Assembly (NCBI RefSeq): GCF_021654285.1 | Contig: NZ_JAKFZS010000035.1 | Span: 1 to 54,384, forward strand | Direction of reading: 5' to 3' | DNA length: 54,384 bases | Source: Pseudoalteromonas luteoviolacea | GTDB taxonomy: Bacteria > Pseudomonadota > Gammaproteobacteria > Enterobacterales > Alteromonadaceae | In this document: positions 46,405-54,211 of the stretch, in pieces | Position numbering within the stretch: position 1 is the first letter of the stretch | How the letters are laid out: every line of letters begins with the position of its first letter | Position numbers and translations under genes: made by a program | Notes under the pieces: generated by a model | Databases searched by the model: none | What the model was told of the DNA's origin: nothing | Seen by the model: the letters and a program-made list of their open reading frames with translations, nothing else

Positions 46405-49071
46405 ATGTCTGAAGTCAATAAGTTTGACGTTGACGCGTTAGAAACCCAAGAGTGGTTACAAGCGCTTGAGTCAGTTGTGAAAGAAGAAGGCGTAGAACGC
46501 GCGCAATTCTTACTTGAGCAAGTGCTAGAGCAAGCCCGCCTAGATGGCGTGGACATGCCTACAGGTATTACTACAAACTATGTAAATACCATTCCGGCAG
46601 GCCAAGAACCAGCATACCCTGGTGATACCACGATTGAACGCCGTATCCGCTCTATCGTACGTTGGAATGCGATCATGATCGTACTTCGTGCGTCTAAAAA
46701 AGACCTAGAGTTAGGCGGCCACATGGCGTCTTACCAGTCTTCAGCAGCATTTTATGAAATGTGTTTCAACCACTTCTTCCGTGCGCCAAACGAGAAGGAC
46801 GGTGGTGATTTAGTCTATTACCAAGGTCATATTTCACCAGGTATCTACGCACGTGCTTTCCTTGAGGGTCGTTTAACTGAAGAGCAGTTAGATAACTTCC
46901 GTCAAGAAGTCGACGGTAAAGGGATTTCTTCATATCCTCACCCTAAATTGATGCCTGAATTCTGGCAATTCCCAACAGTATCTATGGGTCTTGGTCCAAT
47001 CGCATCAATCTATCAAGCACGTTTCCTTAAGTACCTAGAAGGTCGTGGTCTTAAAGAGACTAACGAACAGCGCGTATACGCGTTCCTAGGTGATGGTGAG
47101 ATGGATGAGCCAGAATCACGTGGTGCAATCTCATTTGCAGCGCGTGAGAAGCTAGATAACCTATGTTACCTGATCAACTGTAACCTACAGCGTCTTGACG
47201 GCCCAGTAATGGGTAACGGTAAGATCATTCAAGAACTTGAAGGCCTATTTAAAGGTGCTGGTTGGAACGTAATCAAAGTTGTTTGGGGTTCAGGTTGGGA
47301 TACGCTACTAGCGAAAGACACAACTGGTAAGCTTCTTCAGCTAATGAACGAAACAATCGATGGTGATTACCAGACATACAAAGCGAAAGATGGCGCGTAT
47401 GTACGTGAGCACTTCTTTGGTCGTTACCCAGAGACAGCTGCACTTGTCGCTGATATGACGGATGATGAAATCTTCGCACTTAAGCGTGGTGGTCATGATA
47501 CATCTAAACTATACGCAGCTTATAAAGCGGCGCAAGATGAGAAAGGTCGTCCAACAGTTATCCTAGCTAAGACTGTAAAAGGTTACGGCATGGGTGAAGC
47601 TGCGGAAGGTAAAAACATTGCGCACCAAGTTAAGAAAATGGACATGTCTAGCGTTGAGCACTTGCGTTCACGTCTAGGTCTAGAAGATCTGGTTTCTGAC
47701 GAAGAAATTGCAAACTTACCGTACCTAACGCTTAAAGAAGGCTCTGCAGAGTACGAATACTTACACGCACGCCGTAAAGCGCTACACGGTTACACGCCAC
47801 AGCGTCTACCTAACTTCACACAAGCACTTGAGCTACCAAAATTGGAGCAGTTCAAGCCGCTACTTGAAGAGCAAAAGCGTGATATCTCAACCACAATGGG
47901 TTATGTACGTGCACTAAACATCTTGTTAAAAGACAAGGGTGTTGGCAAAAACATCGTACCAATCATTGCGGATGAAGCGCGTACTTTCGGTATGGAAGGT
48001 CTATTCCGTCAAATCGGTATCTATAACCCACACGGTCAGAACTATACGCCTCAAGACCGCGACATCGTTTCTTACTACAAAGAAGCAACATCTGGTCAGG
48101 TACTTCAAGAAGGTATCAATGAGCTAGGTGCAATGTCTTCATGGGTTGCTGCTGCAACATCATACAGCACAAATGATCTACCGATGATCCCATTCTACAT
48201 CTACTACTCTATGTTCGGTTTCCAACGTGTTGGCGACATGGCGTGGATGGCAGGTGACCAACAAGCTCGTGGTTTCCTATTAGGTGCTACAGCAGGTCGT
48301 ACAACGCTAAACGGTGAAGGTCTACAGCACGAAGATGGTCACTCGCACATTCAAGCGGGTACGATCCCTAACTGTATTTCTTACGACCCAACGTTCGTAT
48401 TTGAAGTGGCGGTTATCTTGCAAGATGGTATCCGTCGTATGTACGGTCCAGAGCAAGAAAACGTGTTCTACTACCTAACGCTGATGAACGAAAACTATCA
48501 CCAGCCAGCAATGCCTGAAGGCGCTGAAGAAGGTATCCGTAAAGGTATCTACAAGCTTGAGTCAAATGCAGGTGAGAAAGCACACGTACAACTTATGGGT
48601 TCAGGCACAATCTTGAACGAAGTACGTAAAGCAGGTGCAATCCTAAGCGAAGAGTACGGCATTGGTTCAGATGTATTCTCTGTGACGTCATTCAACGAGC
48701 TTGCTCGTGACGGTCAAGACGCTGAACGTTTCAATATGCTTAACCCAGAAGCGGATGCAAAAGTACCTTATATCTCAACTGTACTTGGTGAGTCTCCAGC
48801 GATTGCCGCGACTGACTACATGAAGAACTATGCAGATCAAGTACGCGCATTCATGCCAAGCAGCTCATACAAGGTGCTAGGTACTGACGGTTACGGTCGT
48901 TCAGACAGCCGTGAAAACCTACGTCGTCACTTCGAAGTGAACGCAGGTTATGTGGTTGTTGCTGCACTTAACGAACTTGCTCAACAGGGCAAGGTTGAAA
49001 AATCAGTTGTTGCTGACGCTATCAAGAAATTTGATATCGACACAACAAAAGCTAACCCACTTTACGCATAA
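46405..49071 (+). CDS. aceE: Pyruvate dehydrogenase E1 (homodimeric)
   Basis: The 888-residue thiamine-diphosphate enzyme decarboxylates pyruvate and reductively acetylates lipoyl-AceF. Key segments are GHMASYQSSAAFYE near the start and the TPP-binding GDGEMDEPESRGA to LINCNLQRLDGPVMGNGKIIQELEG (GDG...NCNLQ). DEARTFGMEGLFRQIGIY and GRTTLNGEGLQHEDGHS are also seen. Length matches E. coli AceE. The ribosome binding site AAGGAACAC sits just upstream of the ATG. Codon use is highly biased, as expected for a strongly expressed gene. aceF follows after 11 bp. Confidence 0.98.
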   Translation: MSEVNKFDVDALETQEWLQALESVVKEEGVERAQFLLEQVLEQARLDGVDMPTGITTNYVNTIPAGQEPAYPGDTTIERRIRSIVRWNAIMIVLRASKKDLELGGHMASYQSSAAFYEMCFNHFFRAPNEKDGGDLVYYQGHISPGIYARAFLEGRLTEEQLDNFRQEVDGKGISSYPHPKLMPEFWQFPTVSMGLGPIASIYQARFLKYLEGRGLKETNEQRVYAFLGDGEMDEPESRGAISFAAREKLDNLCYLINCNLQRLDGPVMGNGKIIQELEGLFKGAGWNVIKVVWGSGWDTLLAKDTTGKLLQLMNETIDGDYQTYKAKDGAYVREHFFGRYPETAALVADMTDDEIFALKRGGHDTSKLYAAYKAAQDEKGRPTVILAKTVKGYGMGEAAEGKNIAHQVKKMDMSSVEHLRSRLGLEDLVSDEEIANLPYLTLKEGSAEYEYLHARRKALHGYTPQRLPNFTQALELPKLEQFKPLLEEQKRDISTTMGYVRALNILLKDKGVGKNIVPIIADEARTFGMEGLFRQIGIYNPHGQNYTPQDRDIVSYYKEATSGQVLQEGINELGAMSSWVAAATSYSTNDLPMIPFYIYYSMFGFQRVGDMAWMAGDQQARGFLLGATAGRTTLNGEGLQHEDGHSHIQAGTIPNCISYDPTFVFEVAVILQDGIRRMYGPEQENVFYYLTLMNENYHQPAMPEGAEEGIRKGIYKLESNAGEKAHVQLMGSGTILNEVRKAGAILSEEYGIGSDVFSVTSFNELARDGQDAERFNMLNPEADAKVPYISTVLGESPAIAATDYMKNYADQVRAFMPSSSYKVLGTDGYGRSDSRENLRRHFEVNAGYVVVAALNELAQQGKVEKSVVADAIKKFDIDTTKANPLYA

Positions 49072-49082
49072 GAGGCAAAAAC

Positions 49083-50990
49083 ATGTCAATTGAAATTCAT
49101 GTTCCAGATATTGGTGCCGATGAGGTTGAAGTAACCGAGCTCCTAGTAAGCGTAGGTGACACGGTTGAAGTGGATCAGTCATTGATCACAGTTGAAGGCG
49201 ATAAGGCTTCAATGGAAGTACCAGCAGCCGCTGCGGGTACTGTTAAAGAAATCAAAGTTGTTGAAGGTGATAAAGTTTCAACAGGCTCTTTGATTATGAT
49301 TTTTGACGCAGCCGGTGCAGAAGCACCTGCTGCGGCAGAAGCGCCAGCGGCTCCTGCTGCAGCGCCAGCACCTGCGGCACCCGCTGCGGCAGAGCTTAAA
49401 GAAGTACATGTACCAGATATCGGTGGCGACGAAGTTGAAGTGACTGAGATCATGGTTGCTGTGGGCGACGCAGTTGAAGCTGACCAGTCAATCTTAAACG
49501 TAGAAGGCGATAAGGCTTCTATGGAAGTACCAGCACCATTTGCAGGTACTGTGAAAGAAATCAAAGTGGAAGTTGGCGGTAAAGTGTCAACAGGCTCTTT
49601 GGTATTCGTATTTGAAGTTGCAGGCAGTGCGCCAGCTGCGGCACCTGTTGAAGCAGCACCTGCACCTGCGGCGGCACCAGCTGCGGTAGCAGAAGCGAAA
49701 GAAGTACACGTACCAGATATCGGCGGTGATGAAGTTGAAGTGACTGAAATCATGGTATCAGTCGGTGATTCAATCGAAGAAGAGCAGTCTCTAATCACTG
49801 TAGAAGGCGATAAGGCTTCTATGGAAGTACCAGCACCATTTGCAGGTACTGTGAAAGAAATCAAAGTAAATGCTGGCGATAAAGTATCGACAGGCTCTTT
49901 AATCTTCGTATTTGAAACAGCAGGCAGTGCACCAGCGGCAGCAGCACCTGTAGCTGCGCCAGCACCAACCGCAGCACCAGTAGCGGCTCCTGCGGCAAAA
50001 CCTGCTCCGGCAGCAGCCCCTGCATCTGCACAAAAAGATGAATTTGTTGCCAACGATCAGTACGCACACGCATCACCAGTTGTACGTCGTCTAGCACGTG
50101 AGTTTGGTGTAAACCTTGCGCGCGTTAAAGCAACTGGTCGTAAGAACCGTGTTGTTAAAGAAGACGTTCAGAACTATGTGAAAGAGCTAGTGAAGCAAGT
50201 TGAATCAGGTCAGCTATCTAAAGGTGGCAACACTGGTGGTGGCGAGCTTGGTCTAATTCCTTGGCCGAAAGTAGACTTCAGCAAGTTTGGTGAAGTTGAA
50301 GAGAAGAAGCTATCTCGTATTCAAAAGATCTCTGGTGCAAACCTACACCGTAACTGGGTACAAATTCCTCATGTTACACAGTTTGACGAAGCAGATATCA
50401 CGACACTAGAAGCGTTCCGTAAAGAGCAAAATGTGCTGGCTGAGAAGAAGAAAATGGGTGTGAAAATCACGCCATTGGTCTTCGTAATGAAAGCAGCTGC
50501 AAAAGCACTTGAAGAGTTCCCAACGTTTAACTCTTCACTATCAGAAGACGGTGAGAGCTTAATTCTGAAGAAATACGTGAACATCGGTGTCGCGGTTGAT
50601 ACGCCAAATGGCTTGGTTGTTCCGGTATTCAAAGACGTGAACAAAAAAGGCATCATCGAACTTTCTCGTGAACTGATGGAAGTGTCTAAGAAAGCACGTG
50701 ACGGTAAGCTGACTGCTGCTGACATGCAAGGCGGGTGTTTCACAATCTCGAGCCTTGGCGGTATCGGTGGTACGTCATTCACGCCAATCGTGAATGCGCC
50801 AGAAGTGGCAATCTTAGGTGTATCTAAGTCTGAGATGAAGCCGAAATGGAATGGTAAAGAGTTTGAGCCGCGCTTAATGGTGCCGCTAAGCTGTTCATAC
50901 GACCACCGTGTAATTGACGGGGCGCTTGCAGCACGCTTTACTGTGACACTTGCAAACTACCTGAGCGATATTCGTCAGCTAGTGATGTAA
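49083..50990 (+). CDS. aceF: Dihydrolipoamide acetyltransferase (E2), three lipoyl domains
   Basis: The 635-residue product has three N-terminal lipoyl domains with the lipoylated Lys in EGDKASMEVPA at about residues 41, 144 and 244, joined by Ala-Pro linkers. A peripheral E1/E3-binding domain (ASPVVRRLAREFGVNLARVKATGRKNRVVKEDV) and a C-terminal acyltransferase domain with the catalytic SYDHRVIDGA follow. Three lipoyl domains match the E. coli type. The second and third are almost identical at DNA level (see repeat). It is cotranscribed with aceE. Confidence 0.98.
   Translation: MSIEIHVPDIGADEVEVTELLVSVGDTVEVDQSLITVEGDKASMEVPAAAAGTVKEIKVVEGDKVSTGSLIMIFDAAGAEAPAAAEAPAAPAAAPAPAAPAAAELKEVHVPDIGGDEVEVTEIMVAVGDAVEADQSILNVEGDKASMEVPAPFAGTVKEIKVEVGGKVSTGSLVFVFEVAGSAPAAAPVEAAPAPAAAPAAVAEAKEVHVPDIGGDEVEVTEIMVSVGDSIEEEQSLITVEGDKASMEVPAPFAGTVKEIKVNAGDKVSTGSLIFVFETAGSAPAAAAPVAAPAPTAAPVAAPAAKPAPAAAPASAQKDEFVANDQYAHASPVVRRLAREFGVNLARVKATGRKNRVVKEDVQNYVKELVKQVESGQLSKGGNTGGGELGLIPWPKVDFSKFGEVEEKKLSRIQKISGANLHRNWVQIPHVTQFDEADITTLEAFRKEQNVLAEKKKMGVKITPLVFVMKAAAKALEEFPTFNSSLSEDGESLILKKYVNIGVAVDTPNGLVVPVFKDVNKKGIIELSRELMEVSKKARDGKLTAADMQGGCFTISSLGGIGGTSFTPIVNAPEVAILGVSKSEMKPKWNGKEFEPRLMVPLSCSYDHRVIDGALAARFTVTLANYLSDIRQLVM
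49500..49867 (+). repeat. aceF: Direct repeat between lipoyl domains 2 and 3 of aceF
   Basis: 68 bases starting at 49500 recur without change at 49800, exactly 300 bp apart, covering the lipoylation site and the following strand (from the GVEGDK-type codons to EIKV). Recombination between them would remove exactly one lipoyl unit (100 residues) in frame. A diverged third copy starts near 49192. Confidence 0.92.
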
Positions 50991-50998
50991 GGTGAATC

Positions 50999-51030
50999 AA
51001 AACCGCCCAGCCTAAGTTGTGCGGTTTTGT
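50999..51030 (+). terminator. Terminator-like hairpin after aceF
   Basis: AAAACCGC and GCGGTTTT form an 8-bp stem around a 14-base loop, followed by GTTGTATTTTT. It probably ends part of the aceEF transcript, so that lpdA needs its own promoter. Confidence 0.75.
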
Positions 51031-51041
51031 TGTATTTTTAG

Positions 51042-51100
51042 TGTCCTGTCTGATAATTGGACGGGACATTAGTGAGTGCGAATGATACACTTTCGCGCAC
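51042..51100 (+). promoter_or_regulatory. Two further stem-loops upstream of lpdA
   Basis: First stem: TGTCCTGTC (51042) with GACGGGACA (to 51068), 9 bp with one G-U. Second: GTGCGAA with TTCGCGCAC (51076-51100), with a 2-base bulge. They follow the aceF terminator directly. A short palindrome ACTCA-GT-TGAGT lies at 51163-51174, between them and lpdA. Their function is not known. Confidence 0.5.
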
Positions 51101-51208
51101 AAAAAACTCTCTCTGTTGGTTTTGTCCTAATTTGGCGGCTGGCAGGCAAATTGGGTGCGGATACTCAGTTGAGTAGAGTCCCGTTCGAATAATAGTTAAG
51201 GTAATAAC

Positions 51209-52633
51209 ATGAGCAACGAAATCAAAACTCAAGTTGTTGTACTAGGCGGTGGTCCTGGTGGTTACTCTGCAGCATTCCGTGCAGCAGACCTAGGTTTAGA
51301 TGTTACATTGATTGAATCTCGCGATACCCTAGGTGGTGTTTGCTTGAACGTAGGTTGTATTCCTTCAAAAGCACTTCTTCACGTCGCTAAGGTTATCGAC
51401 GATGCAGCTGAAATGGCTTCTCACGGTGTAACTTTCGGTGCTCCACAAATCGATTTAGATAAAATCCGTACTTGGAAAGAGTCTGTAATCGGTCAACTTA
51501 CTGGCGGCCTAGCTGGTATGTCTAAAATGCGTAAAGTTAACGTGGTTAACGGTTACGGTAAATTCACAGGTTCTAACACCATCGCAGTTGAAGGCGCTGA
51601 CGGCACTAAGACAGTGACGTTTGATAACGCAATCATTGCAGCAGGTTCACAACCAGTAAGCCTTCCGTTCATCCCACAAGATGAGCGTATCATTGATTCA
51701 ACTGGTGCACTTGAGCTTAAAGACGTGCCTGGCAAACTACTTGTACTAGGTGGTGGTATCATCGGTCTTGAGATGGGTACGGTTTACCGTGCACTAGGTT
51801 CAGACATCGACGTTGTTGAATTTGCTGATCAGCTAGTACCTGCTGCTGACAAAGACATCATCAAGGTTTACCAGAAGTACGTTAAGAACAAGTTCAACGT
51901 GATGCTTTCTACGAAAGTAGTTGCGGTTGAAGCGAAAGAAGACGGTATCTACGTTTCATTCGAAGGCAAGCAAGCACCTGAAGGCCAAGTTCGTTATGAC
52001 AAAGTATTGGTTGCTGTTGGTCGTACACCAAACGGTAAGCTACTTGACGCTGACAAAGCTGGCGTTGCTGTTGATGAGCGTGGCTTCATCAACACAGACA
52101 AGCAAATGAAAACGAACGTTGACCACATCTTCGCGATTGGTGACATCGTTGGTCAGCCTATGCTTGCGCACAAAGCGGTACACGAAGCACACGTTGCTGC
52201 AGAAGTTATCTCTGGTAAGAAGCACTACTTCGATCCTAAGTGTATCCCTTCAATCGCTTACACAGATCCAGAAATTGCATGGGTTGGTGTAACTGAGAAA
52301 GAAGCGAAAGAGCAAGGTCTTAAAATTGAAACTGCGGTATTCCCGTGGGCAGCATCTGGCCGTGCAATTGCTTCAGCACGTACTGAAGGTCAAACTAAGC
52401 TTATCTTTGATAAAGAGTCTGGCCGTGTTATTGGTGGCGCAATGGTTGGTATCAACGCAGGTGAAATGCTTGGTGAGATCGGCCTAGCAGTAGAGATGGG
52501 TGCAGACGCAGAAGACGTGGCACTGACTATCCACGCTCACCCAACACTGAACGAGTCAATCGGTCTAGCTGCTGAAATCTTCGAAGGGTCAATCACTGAC
52601 CTGCCAAACAAAAAAGCAGTTAAAAAGAAGTAA
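51209..52633 (+). CDS. lpdA: Dihydrolipoamide dehydrogenase (E3)
   Basis: The 474-residue flavoprotein reoxidises dihydrolipoamide in pyruvate and 2-oxoglutarate dehydrogenases and the glycine cleavage system. FAD-binding GGGPGGYSAAFRAADLG, the redox disulfide GGVCLNVGCIPSKALL, NAD-binding LGGGIIGLEMGTVYRALG, AIGDIVGQPMLAHKA and the C-terminal active His in HAHPTLNES are all present. TAAGGTAATAAC supplies the ribosome binding site. The 218-bp structured gap from aceF argues for separate control, as fits a subunit shared by several complexes. Confidence 0.98.
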   Translation: MSNEIKTQVVVLGGGPGGYSAAFRAADLGLDVTLIESRDTLGGVCLNVGCIPSKALLHVAKVIDDAAEMASHGVTFGAPQIDLDKIRTWKESVIGQLTGGLAGMSKMRKVNVVNGYGKFTGSNTIAVEGADGTKTVTFDNAIIAAGSQPVSLPFIPQDERIIDSTGALELKDVPGKLLVLGGGIIGLEMGTVYRALGSDIDVVEFADQLVPAADKDIIKVYQKYVKNKFNVMLSTKVVAVEAKEDGIYVSFEGKQAPEGQVRYDKVLVAVGRTPNGKLLDADKAGVAVDERGFINTDKQMKTNVDHIFAIGDIVGQPMLAHKAVHEAHVAAEVISGKKHYFDPKCIPSIAYTDPEIAWVGVTEKEAKEQGLKIETAVFPWAASGRAIASARTEGQTKLIFDKESGRVIGGAMVGINAGEMLGEIGLAVEMGADAEDVALTIHAHPTLNESIGLAAEIFEGSITDLPNKKAVKKK

Positions 52634-52654
52634 CTAATACTTCTTATTGAATTG

Positions 52655-52682
52655 AAAAAACCCGGCGATTGTCGGGTTTTTT
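52655..52682 (+). terminator. Intrinsic terminator after lpdA
   Basis: AAAAAACCCG and CGGGTTTTTT form a 10-bp stem with an 8-base loop, with more T after it. Confidence 0.9.
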
Positions 52683-52758
52683 GTTTGTTACACGGGTGTA
52701 TCGTTGTGAAAAGTGAATCCCAATCTACTTATAATCACGCTCAGTAGCCTTTGTACGC

Positions 52759-53154
52759 TCAGGCAGTCACTGCGACATTCGATTGCAGCGGATAACCTTG
52801 ATATTCCTTGAGGACAGCTAAAAAACTTTCTAGCTCACCGGTATCACTCCCTCTGCTTTGCTCAAAGGCGATTTCGTTTTCAATTTGTGCTAAAAAGTTA
52901 CTACTGCTAGAACCTTGGAGTTCACCATCAACCAATTTAAAGATGTCATGAGGGAGCCTGAACAGCAGTCTATCGTCTCCTGTTGCCTGTATCAGTGCAT
53001 TGAGCTCATTCATGCCGATATTGCTCATATCGATGGCTTTTGTATTGATTGACTGTGATGTGGTGTTTTGCGGCAATGAGCTGCCGTGTTGTGCTTTTCC
53101 CTTTACATGGGTGTTCGTTGGGGTATACGCAGTGTATGAACCATCAATTTTCAT
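52759..53154 (-). CDS. Unknown 131-residue soluble protein
   Basis: I do not recognise a family. The first ~40 residues are polar and Thr/Ser/Gln-rich with no signal peptide (begins KIDGSYTAYTPTN). The rest is acidic and probably helical (MNELNALIQATGDDRLLFRLPHDIFKLV). It has no Cys. A good ribosome binding site (AAGGAAAC) precedes the ATG. It lies downstream of the two small peptide genes on the same strand, separated by 411 bp with a terminator-like hairpin, so cotranscription is unlikely. Confidence 0.8.
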   Translation of the reverse strand: MKIDGSYTAYTPTNTHVKGKAQHGSSLPQNTTSQSINTKAIDMSNIGMNELNALIQATGDDRLLFRLPHDIFKLVDGELQGSSSSNFLAQIENEIAFEQSRGSDTGELESFLAVLKEYQGYPLQSNVAVTA

Positions 53155-53565
53155 CTTGTTTCCTTACTCTTGTGTCGTTATTGCTTTAGGCAAGCAAGAA
53201 ATATACTCAAACTTCACTATGCTGTTCGTTATTTGCTACGTTCATAAGTTTGATTCAATGTGAGCTTTAACGGAACTCTGGGGGTTATTTGATTAACAAG
53301 ACGCTTATTCATATAGCCGTACGGAAAAATTAACTGTCAAAAAGATTATTGTAAATATGGTGGGTGTTGAATTGATCGAGAAGGCGGTACTGTAATTATT
53401 TAGTATATAATATTTATTAACTTAAAGGGGAAATAAGATTTAAGATATATATGATAAAAATAACGTTCAATAAATAGGGTGTTTGATTTTTATTAATTTT
53501 ATACCATTTCGGATTAATAAAAGTAGCTAATTTTAAAACTAGCTACTAAAAAACGAACTAAGTAA
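53155..53565. other. AT-rich gap between the 131-residue gene and peptide gene 1
   Basis: About 410 bp, largely A/T. Apart from the hairpin at 53522-53547 I see no gene or repeat. It must hold the promoter of the 131-residue gene. Composition falls sharply here compared with the lpdA side. Confidence 0.5.
53522..53547 (-). terminator. Hairpin terminator after peptide gene 1
   Basis: AGTAGCTA and TAGCTACT form a perfect 8-bp stem around ATTTTAAAAC, whose TTTT/AAAA can extend the structure. On the minus strand it is followed by TTATT, a short U-tract. It starts 18 bases after the stop codon of peptide gene 1. Confidence 0.65.
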
Positions 53566-53706
53566 TTAGTGGCGTCTACAAGGCGTTTCAGGGTGAGTTT
53601 CGCCAATAGTGCCGCTTGCACCAGCAACTGCGTGAGTTTGCTCTTTACTTAGACTTTTATTATTAGAAAGTTCTTTGATTTTACTTTTAGTTAATTTTAA
53701 TGTCAT
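53566..53706 (-). CDS. RiPP-like precursor peptide, copy 1 (46 residues)
   Basis: Read by eye from the minus strand; ATG at 53704-53706, TAA at 53566-53568. The leader begins MTLKLTKSKIKELSNN, continues KSLSKEQTHAVAGA, and the tail is SGTIGETHPETPCRRH. AAAAGGAAAATTAAA just upstream is a strong ribosome binding site, and that block is shared with copy 2. A basic, conserved leader ending in a GA (double-glycine-like) site, plus a short tail with one Cys and several Thr/Ser/Glu, is what precursor peptides of modified natural products look like. If cleaved after AGA the mature core would be 16 residues. The family is not one I can name with certainty. Confidence 0.82.
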   Translation of the reverse strand: MTLKLTKSKIKELSNNKSLSKEQTHAVAGASGTIGETHPETPCRRH

Positions 53707-53991
53707 TTTAATTTTCCTTTTAAATATTTAGCCGATACTCAGTATGAGATACGGCTGTTAAATAAATTAATTTTATCTATTTGTTTTGTAAAACCTATTT
53801 TACTTAAATTTTTTTAATGATTTTTTTTGGTTTATAATTCCAGTTTTTCATTTTAAATAAGCTGCACTGACTCTAAGTAGAGGGCTATACATACTTTATA
53901 ATTTAAGTTGACTTTTTTTGTAAATTGATTTTTTGGTTTTAACAGAAAGTTCTGAATTAAACTTTTATAATTATCAGATAATTATGTAATT
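53707..53991. other. AT-rich spacer between the two peptide genes
   Basis: 285 bp, strongly A/T. It holds the hairpin at 53730-53756, an AT-only hairpin (ATAATTAT-CTG-ATAATTAT on the minus strand) just after the copy 2 stop, and no further copy of the leader. Confidence 0.5.
53730..53756 (-). promoter_or_regulatory. Hairpin in the 5' leader of peptide gene 1
   Basis: AGCCG/CGGCT (5 bp) encloses a 3x3 internal loop and a second stem CTCA/TGAG around GTA. It ends 23 bases before the ATG on the minus strand, leaving the ribosome binding site free. It could be a terminator of the upstream unit, an RNA stabiliser or a regulatory structure. Copy 2 has no equivalent. Confidence 0.45.
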
Positions 53992-54129
53992 TTATTGTGG
54001 TACGCATCTATATAAACGATCTGTTTCGCCACCTGAGCTAGCGCCAGCAATTCGATGAGTTTGGTTTTTGTTGAGACTTTTATCGTGAGAAAGCTCTTTT
54101 ACTTTCTTTTTATTTAGTTTTAATGTCAT
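53992..54129 (-). CDS. RiPP-like precursor peptide, copy 2 (45 residues)
   Basis: Read by eye; ATG at 54127-54129, TAA at 53992-53994. The leader begins MTLKLNKKKVKELSHD, continues KSLNKNQTHRIAGA, and the tail is SSGGETDRLYRCVPQ. 20 of the first 30 residues equal those of copy 1, most changes being conservative, while the tails agree only at a Ser-Gly...Gly-Glu-Thr core (S..G..GET) and one Cys. The upstream block AAAAGGAAAATTAAC is almost identical to copy 1. Third-position changes in the leader (CTA/TTA, AAG/AAA, CTC/CTA) show that the protein, not just DNA, is conserved, as expected for real genes. Confidence 0.82.
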   Translation of the reverse strand: MTLKLNKKKVKELSHDKSLNKNQTHRIAGASSGGETDRLYRCVPQ

Positions 54130-54182
54130 GTTAATTTTCCTTTTATACTATTTTTAATCACCTTGGGTTGGAGATTGGTTAA

Positions 54183-54211
54183 AATATACAATGACTTTTT
54201 TGGTTGGTCAA
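54183..54211 (-). promoter_or_regulatory. Sigma70-type promoter of peptide gene 2
   Basis: On the minus strand TTGACC and TATATT are separated by exactly 17 bp, a near-consensus pair. The expected start site lies near 54175, giving a ~46-base 5' leader to the ATG at 54129. Confidence 0.65.

Noticed and set aside
46002..46556. A 184-codon minus-strand frame rich in Ser and Cys
   Set aside because: It overlaps the end of pdhR and the start of aceE in antisense and has no ribosome binding site or family match.
49175..50053. A 292-codon minus-strand frame rich in Ala, Gly, Thr and Ser
   Set aside because: It lies fully inside aceF; the open frame is a by-product of the Ala-Pro linkers and biased codon use.
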